Positions 10,121 to 20,831 of a stretch of 64,000 nt of DNA are shown here, in pieces. The stretch is from Forficula auricularia (Eukaryota; Arthropoda; Insecta; Dermaptera; Forficulidae): NCBI GenBank assembly GCA_024734495.1, contig JALMQS010000070.1, forward strand, positions 18,600,306 through 18,664,305, read 5' to 3'. The notes below the pieces were generated by a model. That model saw only the letters and a list, made by a program, of their open reading frames with translations. It had not been told where the DNA came from and searched no databases. The position numbers and the translations under genes were made by a program. Position 1 is the stretch's first letter; every line of letters begins with the position of its first letter.

Positions 10121-10952
10121 TCTACTCTTATTAAACGAGCAAAAATTGTTTGTATATATATTTGTATCTTGGTTCTATTTTGAAAACGGCTCTACCGATT
10201 TTGATGAAACAAATTCTATTAACAAGTTTTGAGGATAAGAAAGCGATCTGGCTAGGTCTGGTCTTTGGACCTCGACAAATTTAATCTTAATTGATCTTTT
10301 CTTAATTAAAGTAATTATTGAAAAATGAAAATCTCAATGAAAAAGTTTGTTTACATTTTTTTTCAATTATGTTTTATTTTTAATTGGTTTTTTAATTTTA
10401 AAACCCACTAATAGGTTATAGCAAATATTAATATATTATATTAAAATTAGGAATTTTTTGTTTGTTTTTAATTAACAGGTGTCTAAATCATAATATTACA
10501 GGTGTGTTTACAAATAAAGTGGTTGAAGTGGCTTTTTTTTATATAATTTGGAAACAAATCTTATTTAATTTTATGTTTTAATTTCAGATCCTATACGATT
10601 ATTTTTTTTATTATTATTATTTTCCTATTTATTTTTTTATAATGTTTATCAATATGAACGAATGTCGGCCAATTGGTGTACGAGTAAACAAATAAACACA
10701 TAATATGTGGACTATTAAAAAGGTAGAAATGCAAAAACTGGGTGCGGGCTGGGGTGGATGTGAGAGGTGCAGGGGATGGGGTGGATGTGGGAGGTGCAGG
10801 AGGTGGGGTTCAGTTGTGGGGGATCCGGGGGTTGGAGGTGCGGTTGGGATGGGGTGGGGCGGAGTGTGGGTGCAGTGGTGGGGGCGAGTTGTGTGGTTTC
10901 GGGAGGGGGGGTCAGGGGTTACCGTGCATCGCTCGGTGGCTCCAAGTACTAG
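10121..10952 (+). mobile_element. Non-autonomous Helitron-like element
   Basis: The left end is A|TCTACTCTTATTAAACGAG, followed by GAAAACGGCTCTACCGATTTT, typical of insect Helitron 5' ends. The right end has the hairpin ACCGTGCATCGCTCGGT (10921-10937), then GGCTCCAAGTACTAG|T, that is a 3' CTAG followed by T. Insertion between A and T leaves no target duplication, as expected. The last 220 bp are extremely G-rich on the plus strand (many GGGG runs). There is no Rep/helicase ORF. A copy of the 3' hairpin with base changes is at 21014-21030 on the minus strand. Confidence 0.55.
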
Positions 10953-11035
10953 TAGTAAAATTTGCTTTGTGTAGTTAAAAAACTATCAATAATAATATTA
11001 ATGTATAATGCAACTAAACTTTCATCTGTTCCTAC

Positions 11036-11174
11036 TTCGGCAATTTTATCTGGATCGAATGTTTGAATATGATCGTAAAAATATCGGCTGACTGTTGTTC
11101 GAGGTATCGATGCCAGATACGTTTCATCTTCAGGTCCAACAGCCAAATACTCTTCGAACATATTGAACATTATT
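11036..11174 (-). CDS. Unidentified exon, conserved-looking
   Basis: On the minus strand CCATTCTAG precedes an open stretch IMFNMFEEYLAVGPEDE, then LASIPRTTVSRYFYDHI and TFDPDKIAE, and a GTAGGA donor follows at 11035. Composition is acidic/aromatic and unlike translated AT-rich noise or the local repeats, and the 139-nt exon has plausible splice sites at both ends. I do not recognise the family. It is on the same strand as the AMP-binding exons, but nothing ties it to that gene. Confidence 0.4.
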
Positions 11175-11250
11175 CTAGAATGGATTCGACAATAATTAAA
11201 AAGACTTAAGATATGAAACTCTCGTGTATAGGAACAGCTTTATTTGAAAT

Positions 11251-11403
11251 AGAGGGGTGAACCGCGATTGGAATTCGGTGTACACGTCTTTGGAATTATG
11301 TGGAATTATTTTGGAATTCATTAGATAACGCCCCTTCATCTATTGTCTTCTACTTGGAAGTGAAAGTAGGTGTACACGATAATAGGTCGCGGTTCACCCC
11401 TCG
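11251..11403. mobile_element. hAT-type MITE, family B copy 2
   Basis: The 153-bp element has inverted ends AGAGGGGTGAACCGCGATTGG and TCGCGGTTCACCCCTCG. It is flanked by the exact 8-bp duplication TTTGAAAT (11243-11250 and 11404-11411), which is diagnostic of hAT superfamily insertion. Confidence 0.9.
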
Positions 11404-11656
11404 TTTGAAATCATGCTACCAACTGCCCTCTCTCAAATTAATCATAATGGAAGGAAAAAAATGAAAAAATGTACATACGATTTGCTTGATAAACTATTCA
11501 TAATTTATTTTTGATTCACTGTACATTTTCGGACCATAAGATACACCTTTTTACATAGAAAAATCGCATATTACTTGGCTTGCATATTATGGTTCTAAGG
11601 GAATATTAAAATATAATATAATATGGCGGTAAATCACTCGTATCCATAATAAGCAT

Positions 11657-12113
11657 TAATTAACAGGAATAGCAGGGAATTGGACAAAATAAAAAACAGA
11701 GTTTTTATTGAATGGGCCAGACGTTTCGTCGATTAATTTCGACTTCCTCAGTGGCTCATTCTATCACTCTTTGTCAAAAGACAATTCCACTACGCGACGT
11801 TTACGTCTGTTTAAAGAGTAGAAACATATTTTTTTTGTGATAAATTTTGATTAAAGGTTTGTAATTTTTTGATTGTTCAAGTGTGTAAAAGTTCAAGATT
11901 CTTGAGCAATTGGGGCATGATCCAACAATGTATTATAGTTTAAATAAAAAGGATTAAAGGATGTTTCGTCGCGTAGTGGAATTGTCTTTTGACAAAGAGT
12001 GATAGAATGAGCCACTGAGGAAGTCGAAATTAATCGACGAAACGTCTGGCCCATTCAATAAAAACTCTGTTTTTTATTTTGTCCAATTCCCTGCTATTCC
12101 TGTTAATTAATAA
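11657..12113. repeat. Palindrome with divergent CTGAGGA...GAAAC motifs
   Basis: Long inverted arms begin TTAATTAACAGGAATAGCAG and end with its inverse. The left arm has, on the minus strand, CTGAGGAAGTCG...CGACGAAACG (11754-11719). The right arm has the same on the plus strand (12014-12042). Both are followed outward by CCCATTCAATAAAA. Arms are nearly identical. Confidence 0.85.
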
Positions 12114-12418
12114 TATAATATTATTTCTTAAATATCGTTCCATAAATTTGTCGTGCGTTTTATGGTCCGAAAAATATGGTATTTAACAATCTAATTAATT
12201 AAATATCGACTTGATGGAAAGACAACTCAAAGAAAAGGAAATCCTCAAATTCTGATTAAATTAATTTATTAGAATGTCATTTTTATCCTCTTAAAATTTG
12301 ATATTCGAAGAGGACTAATGGGGCCCAATTATTAGTTTACTTTTAATTCACAATCAATTATTATATAATGATTAGGATCCCTGTTATTTAATTTTCCCTT
12401 CAGAATGATGGTGTAGAA

Positions 12419-13322
12419 CAGGGGTGGCCAAAACGCATACCAAATTGTATCAGATAGATATGTGTGGCGGCCCGCGGCCCACTCTTGCGCATGGCGACGA
12501 GCCTTGAGCAACGGCCGCTAGATGACTCAGTCGGATCGTTGAGTCGCTTTTGCATGAGGGAAATATATTCACCCATGCTATAATATAAGCGGCTCGCTTC
12601 GACTGAGGGTTAGCTAACGGATTCGGACACTCGAATCTAGAGGGGCCAAATAATAACCGGCAGCCCCTCCCCTGCACACACCCTATATGAATACGCAACC
12701 TACAACTCTGCATACGCAAGATTGTTAGGACCCCATCGACTTGATGGGGGGCGCACAAAGCACCACCCCTAACAATAACTGGTGACCGCCCGACGTGATT
12801 GCAAAGCAAGCAGCCTCTTGACCCACCAGCTTGGTGGATAGAGCCTTGCCCGGCCGACTTGGTCGGTAATAAGCAATCACACAAGAAAGAAGGGGTGTGG
12901 TGTGGCGGCCCGCGGCCCACTCTTGCGCATGGCGACGAGCCTTGAGCAACGGCCGCTAGATGACTCAGTCGGATCGTTGAGTCGCTTTTGCATGAGGGGA
13001 ATATATTCACCCATGCTATAATATAAGCGGCTCGCTTCGATTGAGGGTTAGCTAACGGATTCGGACACTCGAATCTAGAGGGGCCAAATAATAACCGGCA
13101 GCCCCTCCCCTGCACACACCCTATATGAATACGCAACCTACAACTCTGCATACGCAAGATTGTTAGGACCCCATCGACTTGATGGGGGGCGCACAAAGCA
13201 CCACCCCTAACAATAACAACACAAAGTATATTAGATAAAAATCTCGATGTTTTAAGAAAGTTTATAATTGTATGTCGTGCCGCATTCATGCAGTGGTGTG
13301 GGCCACGGATTAGACAGCCCTG
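12419..13322. mobile_element. hAT-like MITE carrying a GC-rich insert
   Basis: The ends CAGGGGTGGCCA and TTAGACAGCCCTG belong to the same type as 42637-42798 (CAGGGGTGTCCA...TTTGGACAGCCCTG). The right interior (GCCGCATTCATGCAGTGGTG) also matches that copy. The candidate 8-bp flanks GTGTAGAA and GTTTAAGA agree only partly. The middle is occupied by a dimeric GC-rich repeat described separately. Confidence 0.55.
12463..13217. repeat. GC-rich tandem repeat, period 438 bp, 1.7 copies
   Basis: The 317-bp segments 12463-12779 and 12901-13217 are almost identical, with only a few differences. They are separated by a 121-bp linker, giving a 438-bp period. Composition is far more GC-rich than anything around it. 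A 295-codon minus-strand frame runs through both copies, but it simply repeats itself and shows no domain, so I treat it as non-coding. It may be a captured satellite or foreign fragment. Confidence 0.8.
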
Positions 13323-13350
13323 GTTTAAGATATGCAAAGAATTTTTAAAA

Positions 13351-14165
13351 AAATTTTACAATTTTTCTAATTAATATAACAAAGAATAATTGTTATATCA
13401 ATGAGAATTGTTTTGACCACGCTTATAAAAGATATTTATCACGAGACTACTGCGGATTATGCTATTGAAGTCTGTGGAGTCTTAAGTCTGGACCAAGAGA
13501 GAAAAAGATGTGATCCACTTACCTACAATCCAACGTCATTTCGCGTATAGCCCGCTAGACATTCGGATGGATCACCAAATGAATTTGAAATCTCAGATGT
13601 TATATATTTAATCTCCCAGTACAGAGCGCTCGGTCTATTAGCATGTGTGTTAGATGCTTGCCATAAATTAACCGAATGTTTTCTACATTTGATTCAATCA
13701 AATATTGAGTGAAAATAATATTTGAACTTAATATTTCTAACTTGAAATAATGATCTTAAATAAATTTTTATAATTTTTCTAATTAATATAACAAAGAATA
13801 ATTGTTATATCAATGAGACTTGTTTTGACCAAGCTTATAAAAGATATTTATCACGAGACTACTGCGGATTATGCTATTGAAGTCTGTGGAGTCTTAAGTG
13901 TTAGTTAAGTTAAAAAATATATAACATCTGAGATTTCAAATTCACTTGGTGATCCATCCGAATGTCTAGCGGGCTATACGCGAAATGACGTTGGATTGTA
14001 GCTAAGTGGATCACATCTTTTTTTCTCTCTTGGTCCAGACTTAAGACTCCACAGACTTCAATAGCATAATCCGCAGTAGTCTCGTGATAAATATCTTTTA
14101 TAAGCGCGGTCAAAACAATTCTCATTGATATAACAATTATTCTTTGTTATATTAATTAGAAAAAT
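13351..14165. repeat. Three copies of one block, two direct and one inverted
   Basis: A roughly 230-bp block containing GAGACTACTGCGGATTATGC and AAGTCTGTGGAGTCTTAAG occurs at 13351-13610 (+), truncated at 13768-13903 (+), and inverted at 13908-14165. Copies 2 and 3 with their flanks form a palindrome centred near 13906. A CAGCCCTG.TTTAAGATAT phrase lies on both sides (13315 and 14785). The 71-codon minus-strand frame in copy 3 is frameshifted in copy 1. Confidence 0.75.
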
Positions 14166-15279
14166 TTTAAAAATTTATTTAAGATCATTATTTCAAGTTA
14201 GAAATATATAAGTTCAATTATTATTTTCACTCAATATTTGATAAAAATTCTCTGCAGTTGATTTGCGATTGAATCAAATGTAGAAAACATTCGGTTAATT
14301 TTTAAAGATTTATCTGAAATTGAATCGGTCATTTCAAAAACCCCCTAAGTCAACATTTTTCCTAACATGCTTTTTTGACGCCAACATTTACTTAAACCCA
14401 TAATGTGAGTAAAAACCAAGCACGTCAGTACATTCCTTCCTCTTCAAACAGTACCCCGAAGTCGTCGTTCATTGATTAAACGACACAAGTCATAATATGA
14501 TTGTTTTGTTCAAATTTAATACCACCTATGACCTTTCTTGCTAAAACAACATAAGTCAAAAATAGTTTTTCTGTTTTTTGTTTAAATTTTTTATTTATTT
14601 ACAAAGATTGTTCGATATTCACAAACTTTTAAGTCCAAACACTATATTCAGCCCAAAAAATTCCTTGAAAATTCGTTTACTTGTGAATTACACAGTTTTT
14701 AATTGATTTCTGAAATGTTCTGATTGTGGTTTTTGGAATGACCGATTCAATTGTATTCATTTCAATGGAGGCTTCGGATTGGACAGCCCTGATTTAAGAT
14801 ATACAAGGAATTTTTTAAAATTTATTTAAAATTTCATTCTTTAACGTATAAATTTATTTTTAAATATTATATTTTAAAACATTATTGAAGTTTTTAGATC
14901 ACGATCTAAATACTTGATAAAATTTTAAAATTTTTATTTAAAAGAAGTTGCATAATGGTAAAAAACGATTTTTTTCGAGAGGGAGGAGATGGAGGAAACC
15001 TGAATTTTGATGATTACGAAGGATCACCAAAAAAAGTCATCCATTCGTAAGTATCTTCTATAGATGATATATACAAATATTTGTGAGTACGTAAAAATTC
15101 CTTATAAAAAACAATAACAATTTTTAAGTGCATTAAAAAAAACCTATTCGCCCTCAGCGGTACAATTTATCCAAAAAAAGTCGCCCCTAAGGTTTAAAAG
15201 TTTAGATAACCCTGGAGTAAAAAATAATATTTTGCCGCAGTTATTCTAACATAAAAAGTAGTATATTTTCTTCAAATTA
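14166..15279. other. AT-rich, no gene; hAT-end fragment at 14770
   Basis: Only a short GGACAGCCCTGATTTAAG fragment near 14774 is recognisable. It matches the right end of the element at 12419-13322. The rest lacks ORFs, splice-bounded exons or paired repeats. Confidence 0.4.
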
Positions 15280-15530
15280 TAAAAAATTTAAAGTACTAAC
15301 AGATATTTTGACAAAACAGTTATTATCTCGAAAAATATAATTTTTTCGATGTTTACGTATTATTAGAGTTTTTTTGTAGACCGAAACGCCATAGTTTTGC
15401 CCAATTTTGTTTTTTATCAAAATAGTTGAAACCGTTTTTGAGATATTTCGAAAAAAGAAGCAAAAAAAAACACTTTTCCGATGCACGATTACAATATATT
15501 TGACCATACCCTGGATGGTAAAGTAAAAAT
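15280..15530 (-). repeat. Family X fragment, minus strand
   Basis: This segment matches the 5' part of the family at 42940 and 48768 in reverse, including the reverse of CGAGATAA.A, TCAAAAACGG and GGTATGGTCAAG. It ends at the ACTTTACCATCC terminus near 15510-15522. Confidence 0.7.
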
Positions 15531-15589
15531 ATATTACTTATGAAATTAATTAAATTGAAAGTTTTTTTGCCGAGAGTAGCAGAATTTTT

Positions 15590-15727
15590 ATATATTGAAG
15601 GAGACAATAAAGAGTGTGTCTTCTGCTGGAATTATAAATTTTATTTATTTATTTATAACGAGGTTATAAATAAATACAATTTATAATTCCAGCAGAAGAC
15701 ACACTCTTTTATTGTCTCCTTCAATAT
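15590..15727. repeat. Palindrome, family with ATTGAAGGAGACAATAAA end
   Basis: Outer ends are TATTGAAGGAGACAATAAA and its inverse. The arms hold GAGTGTGTCTTCTGCTGGAA. The same family recurs at 17627-17729 and 47791-47925. The last copy also holds the stem-GAAAC motif, so the two shorter ones look like internally deleted versions. Confidence 0.8.
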
Positions 15728-16237
15728 GAAATTAATATTTTATTGTCCCTTCAAAATCAAAGAAATTACATTTTAATCCACAAAGAGGGTGTGTAGAAAA
15801 TTTGAGTTCTATAACTCATCAGGAAATCGTTTAAAAAACGTCGGCAAGGCTTTGGGCTTGAGCGAGAAATTCTCCGAAAAGTAAGTACCTAGTTAAATAA
15901 AAGCTTATAAAATGCACTCCACCTATAAATTAACGTAAAATTTTAAAACCGTTAACTTGAGATGGAAAAATAAAATAATCTAAAAGGTAGGCGTGGCGTT
16001 GTTTTCTTTACCTGTCAGACATGCTGCGGCTTGGCCCTTCATGCATAGACTGATTGATTGATATATTAGAATCGAAAAATACACTTGGACTTTTCGAGAG
16101 AGGGTTGATGCGCTATTTAAGACGCAATACGACGTCGCGGACACCCGCCTGACAAGCAATTCCTTCCTAAATTTTATCCAAAGTCATTTGAAATATTAAT
16201 ATGTTTATAAATTATGTTGATTAATGTCCATTATAAT
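15728..16237. other. No gene seen
   Basis: AT-rich sequence with no recognisable ORF or paired repeat. Confidence 0.4.
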
Positions 16238-17349
16238 TAGTAGATTAAAAATTCACAGTTCATTGGACAATGTTTTTTATTGAAGCTCTTATTCAATTTT
16301 TGTACGTTTCGTCTCTCTCGAGACTTTTATCAAGCACTCAATTGGTTAGAGCAACATTGGTTGAGATAACAATAAAAATAATTGAGACATAGTAGAATTT
16401 TTTCGTTTTAGATTGATACAATCGTAGGTTATTAAAGAACCAACAGAATTGTTGAATTTCAAAAGGAACAAACCACAAATACTAATATTCAATGAAATAA
16501 AATAAAGATTTAAGTATCTTTTTGGGTGTCTTTTTTTGAAAAAAGATGGAAATTATTTCAAAAATCAACCCAGTATATAATATTATTAAATGAATTTAAC
16601 TTTAAAGGACATCATAGATATTAGTTGAAATATTTTTACATTGCATATCAGAGAGGTTCGTCCCTTAGGAATCAGAACCCAAGCGCTAACTAAGCTTGCC
16701 GGGCCAGTAGCCAAACCCTTAAGACAAATCTCTCTCTGACATGCAACATATATATAAGTATTATAGCTATAGATTTTTCACTCCCTTCAAATCAAAGGGA
16801 ATAGTGAAAAATCTATAGCTATAATACTTATATATGTTGCATGTCAGAGAGAGATTTGTCTTAAGGGTTTGGCTACTGGCCCGGCAAGCTAGTTAGCGCT
16901 TAGGTTCGATTCCTAGGGACGAACCTCTCTGATATGCAATGTAAAAATATTTCAACTAATATCTATGATGTCCTTTAAAGTTAAATTCATTTAGAAATAA
17001 AATAAGTCTAGATGGATTTGACAGATGACAGATATAAACAACCTTATAGGTATCTGTCATCTGTCAAATCCATCTAGACTTATTTTATTTCATTGAATAT
17101 TGTATGTGTGGTTTGTTCCTTTTGAAATTCAACAATTCTGTTGGTTCTTTAATAACCTACGATTGTATCAATCTAAAACGAAAAAAATTCTACTATGTCT
17201 CAATTATTTTTATTGTTATCTCAACCAATGTTGCTCTAACCAATTGAGTGCTTGAAAAACTCTCGAGAGGGACGAAACGTTGTACAAAAATTGAATAAGA
17301 GCTTCAATAAAAAACATTGTCCAATGAACTGTGAATTTTTAATCTATTA
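16238..17349. repeat. 1.1 kb palindrome with tRNA-like arms
   Basis: Arms of roughly 500 bp start TAGATTAAAAATTCACAGTT and end with its inverse. From the outside in, each arm has CAATAAAAAACATTG, a CGAGAGRGACGAAACG motif reading outward, AACCAACAGAATTGTTGAA, and near the centre a block with TGGCCCGGCAAGC and GGTTCGATTCCTAGG, a tRNA T-arm-like stem-loop (intact in the right arm). A further small dyad (TGTCATCTGTCAAATCC) is present only on the right. Confidence 0.85.
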
Positions 17350-17506
17350 ATATGTTTATTCCTTTATTATTAAACAGATATCACTGGCTATTTGCAGTCC
17401 ATGTTGAATGAAAATCAAAAATATAGCCATCGATTCTCATCTAATACCTGAGGAATAACAATTCTACATTCGATTTTTGACGTTTTGATTATTATACTTG
17501 TTAATC

Positions 17507-18262
17507 ATCAGAGATGTGACTTATTATAGATACAAGATATAAAATACGTATTTTAATCTTTAATTTTCATTTTCTATCTTATATTTAGATACATTCTTTT
17601 AAATTGAAAATTTTTGTGCCGAGGATAGCAGAATTTTTATATATTGAAGGAGGCAATAAAAGAGCGTGTCTTCTGCTGGAATAAAATTTATAATTCCAGC
17701 AGAAGACACTCTTTATTGTCTCCTTCAATCAAGGGCGGATCCAGGAATTGTTTATGGGGGGGGGGGGGTGAATGTATATAAGGTGCCCGATGTATATAAG
17801 ATCTACTTTTTATCTCGGAAGTGTGTCGCGATCGAATTGTCCAAGAGGGGAGGGGGGGGGGGGCAGAGACGCCCCCCACACACATAGAACTTTATTTTCA
17901 ATTTTAAAAATTTAAAAAAAAATAAATGTTTTTTTCTAAAAAATTTTTGACAGGCACGGGCCTCTATGGGGGGGGGCGGTCGCCCCCTCCGCCCCCCCCC
18001 CTGGATCCGCCCTTGCCTTCAATACATTCTTTTAGTACCTTAGTATTTTGTAAATACTAAGTTTGCTTGAATAAATTTAAATTGTTTAAATTGTTTGTTT
18101 AAATTTAATAATAGTATTTTACCAAACTTGGTATTTACAAAATACTAAGATACCAAAAGAATGTATCTAAACACAAGATACAAAATGAAAATTAAAGATG
18201 AAAATACGTATTTTGTATCTTGTATTTCCAATATACCTGTATCTAAAATAAGTCACCTCTCT
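17507..18262. repeat. Nested palindrome with other elements inserted
   Basis: Outer arms GACTTATTATAGATACAAGA (left) and TATCTAAAATAAGTC (right) are inverted, as are the inner parts containing ATACGTATTTT. An inner dyad (ACCTTAGTATTTTGTAAATA and its inverse) spans 18030-18165. The ATTGAAGGAG palindrome (17627-17729) and the hAT MITE (17730-18015) are inserted within, giving a readable insertion order. Confidence 0.75.
17730..18015. mobile_element. hAT MITE, family A copy 1
   Basis: Terminal inverted repeats are CAAGGGCGGATCCAG and its exact inverse. The element is flanked by the 8-bp duplication CCTTCAAT (17722-17729 and 18016-18023). The interior is G-run then C-run rich with CTACTTTTTATCTCGGAAGT, shared with 40978-41188 and 60280-60522. 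No ORF is meaningful. Confidence 0.95.
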
Positions 18263-18619
18263 CTGCCACTGATTATCTATACAATATTTGGTTTTGAGTT
18301 TGATCTAAAGGCCTAGATTTTCATTTTTTGACCCTACACCATTAAATGATTATAAATGATTTTATTAAATTCAACTTTTACTAATTATCTATTCATTTTT
18401 TTATCCTGACTGAAAAACATAACATTTGAAGAAAATAAATTGTTTTGGGCCGCACATAAATTATACTATACTATACTTTATCTAGATATATAGCTTATAA
18501 AAAATGAATAGGTTCCATCACATAGTCAATTTTTACTATATATTAATTTTTCTAGTGGTGTTAGACTAGGTAACTTGTTAAAACAAGTCTTCTGTTTTAT
18601 CCCTCATTGAAGGGACTTA
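18263..18619. other. No gene seen
   Basis: Contains TTTTCATTTTTTGACCCTAC near 18318, a phrase of the family X interior. The rest is AT-rich and featureless. Confidence 0.4.
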
Positions 18620-18853
18620 TGAACAAGTACGTTCTTTATTGCTCTATATTCGTCGGCCATTCGTGATGCCCTTTGGTTGGTTGCGGAGGGATCGGTTTGG
18701 GATGCTCTGCTTGCCCTACTGTGCCCCCGAGCTGCCGCCGTTAGGGATCAGCATTTGAGGGCTGGCGAATTTATGGAAATATGAACGAATACGATCGGCT
18801 GGCTAAATGGGCATCTATGTTCCCGAGGCCAATAAAAAAAAAAAAAAAAAAAT
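18620..18853 (+). mobile_element. 3' end of a poly(A) retroelement
   Basis: A GC-richer block ends in CCGAGGCCAATAAA and a run of about 20 A's (about 18832-18852), as expected of a LINE or SINE 3' end. The 5' limit is not clear and I could not confirm a target duplication. No reverse-transcriptase motif is left. Confidence 0.45.
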
Positions 18854-19225
18854 TATACTGATTCTAATGATAGTTTTTTAAGCACAAAACAACAATTAAT
18901 GTACAATAAGGATTTCGTTTTGACAAATATCATAGAATATCTAATGTCATGTGTGGAAGCCATTATACATTTCATAGTAAACAATAGACACAAGAATAAT
19001 AATATAATAAGCAATTGTATATTCTTTAATTTTAATTATTACCTAATAATAGACATAAAAACAAGATATTATAATCAATTTAAAGAAGAAGGAATTTATA
19101 TCATTGAAAACAAATGAAAAAATGAAATGTTTATATTGACGTAATCTCCAGAAACTAATACGATTTTACTACTGAGAATGGTGAGCAAAACTGTATGATG
19201 AATTAAAAATAACTAATAATAGTAA
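18854..19225. other. AT-rich, no gene seen
   Basis: A 72-codon open frame at 18899-19117 is very AT-biased (N, I, Y-rich) and has no recognisable motif. Confidence 0.4.
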
Positions 19226-20000
19226 TATTAATTTACAAAATAATATCAAGCAATTATAAACAAATAAATAAACAACAATGAAAAGTGAATAAACAATAAA
19301 ATAAAAGTCCCTAAACCAAAGAGTCAAATTTACACCTCCGCTGGTCGAGGACTCTTTTTTCCAGGAAAATAAATTGAATGAGCATGATCTTTATCAAATA
19401 TTTTGAGATTTGAAAAATCGAAATTGTGTCCCAGGTTAGTTGAATAGCATATAATATATTATATATGAAATTTGAAGTATTTATATTCGAGTGAAAATAC
19501 AAGGTAAATTTTGTTTCGTAATTTTTTTGAAGAATAAAAATTTAATAAGTATAATAAATACAATGGCTAAGTGCATATTTTTTTCTAAATTAAATAGACT
19601 TGTGGATAAAAATTTGCACAAATTATTATCAAAAAAATGTAGAGATTTCAAAAATTATTCCATTCCAAAACTATTTACAACTCGTGGTACTTAGGTAAAT
19701 TTATTAGTAAAAAAATGTGTTTTTTGATAAAATTTTTTAATAAGATTATTATGAGTAGTATAGTATTAAAATTTTAAACATTTAGATTATTTATAAAATT
19801 TCGTCAAAAATTTAAATTTTTAAAATTAAGAAACTAATGAATTTTCAAATCTTTTTTTGATGGGTGACTTTGAAAAGATTTGTCTTTCCTTTTTTTTTTT
19901 TTTATTTTCTTCAAAACTTTTACCCGAATATTTTTTTGTAAATGGCTAAATAATATATCTCGCACACATACCTAATTACACAAAATTATATTTATCACGA
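19226..20000. repeat. Upstream spacer of cluster copy 1
   Basis: Contains AAAAGTCCCTAAACCAAAGAG, ACACCTCCGCTGG.CGAGGACTC and AATTTTATTAATAAGATTATTATGAG, which recur at 23640-24000 and partly at 24840-25060. These are pieces of the unit that has been duplicated through the 19-40 kb cluster. Confidence 0.7.
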
Positions 20001-20004
20001 TTAA

Positions 20005-20280
20005 ATAATTAGTAGTGATAAGTGAAAGTCGAGTGGGGTGCTTTAAACACGGTTAATTAATTAAAAGCGATAAGTGAAAATAGTATGACGTATTATTCTA
20101 AGCCGATTAAGATTATCTGGGAAGATAAGCTAAGAATAGCTTACACTAATTGCTTTCGAAGGGTATATAAGGTGGTGATAGGGACGGTGAGAGGGGTTAT
20201 TGTGGGGGAGATAGGGACAATGGTGGGGGGATAGGGGCAATGGTAGGGGGAGTTGGGGATAGGGAAAAGGGTATATAAGA
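20005..20280 (+). promoter_or_regulatory. Promoter of cluster copy 1 with two TATA boxes
   Basis: TATATAA occurs at 20164-20170 and 20272-20278, 108 bp apart, each preceded by a G-rich GGG stretch. Upstream are GATA-like sites TGATAAGTG, CGATAAGTG and AGATAAGC. The same order and spacing recur at 24205/24317 and 28205/28301, which supports function over chance. The start site would fall near 20300. The minus strand of this region gives long Pro/Ser-rich ORFs that I regard as shadows. Confidence 0.6.
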
Positions 20281-20326
20281 AGGTGAGTGATAGAGAAATT
20301 GGGCATTGTGTTTCAAGCAGTGACAG

Positions 20327-20831
20327 ATGAAACATCGACTGGGAATATTACAAAATGGCCTCTCCACCTTCATCCACCCTCTCAGGTGACTCCACCCTTC
20401 AATAATAAACAACCCTTCATCCCTTATATTAATTATATCCATAGAATTACAGAAACCATTAAATATAATTTTCTTTCTTTCTACTTATTATACGTTTAGG
20501 TATCTATTGCGACTAAATTTATTTTTGTGCGCTAGTGTAAATGTGTACCAGTGGGGTCAGAGTAATCCAGGTCCAGGCGCGAGACTTTGGCTGTTAAGGT
20601 AAGACATCATTATAATACTTTATTCTTATAATTAAATAAATAAGATATAGTCAAAATTTTGAAAGTTACTTTTTTTGATTTTTTCACAAAATTAAACATA
20701 ATTTTATTACGAATATTTATATAAAAATAACTTTAAATTCACTATTTAATTTTATTAATATCATGTTTTTTTCTTTTTTTAGGAAGGTGCTCGCCCTACT
20801 AATATTTACATTTAGATTAAGTATTTACTGA
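20327..20831 (+). CDS. Cluster copy 1: putative three-exon 68-aa ORF
   Basis: ATG at 20327 lies about 50 bp downstream of the second TATA box. Exon 1 ends CTCAG|GTGACT (20385). Exon 2 is 20500-20598 (TACGTTTAG acceptor, GTTAAG|GTAAGAC donor, 99 nt). Exon 3 starts at 20783 after CTTTTTTTAG and reaches TGA at 20831. Phases match at both junctions (AG|G). The product begins MKHRLGILQNG, has Gly/Pro-rich GQSNPGPGARLW in the middle and a hydrophobic KVLALLIFTF tail. No family is recognised and no signal peptide is clear. Copies 2 and 3 and most array copies carry stops or lost splice sites in this frame, so it may instead be a non-coding spliced RNA. Confidence 0.3.

Noticed and set aside
12450..13337. 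295-codon minus-strand ORF, the longest open frame in the window
   Set aside because: It is open only because a GC-rich 438-bp repeat is read twice. The two halves repeat the same residues, no domain is visible and it sits inside a MITE-like element.
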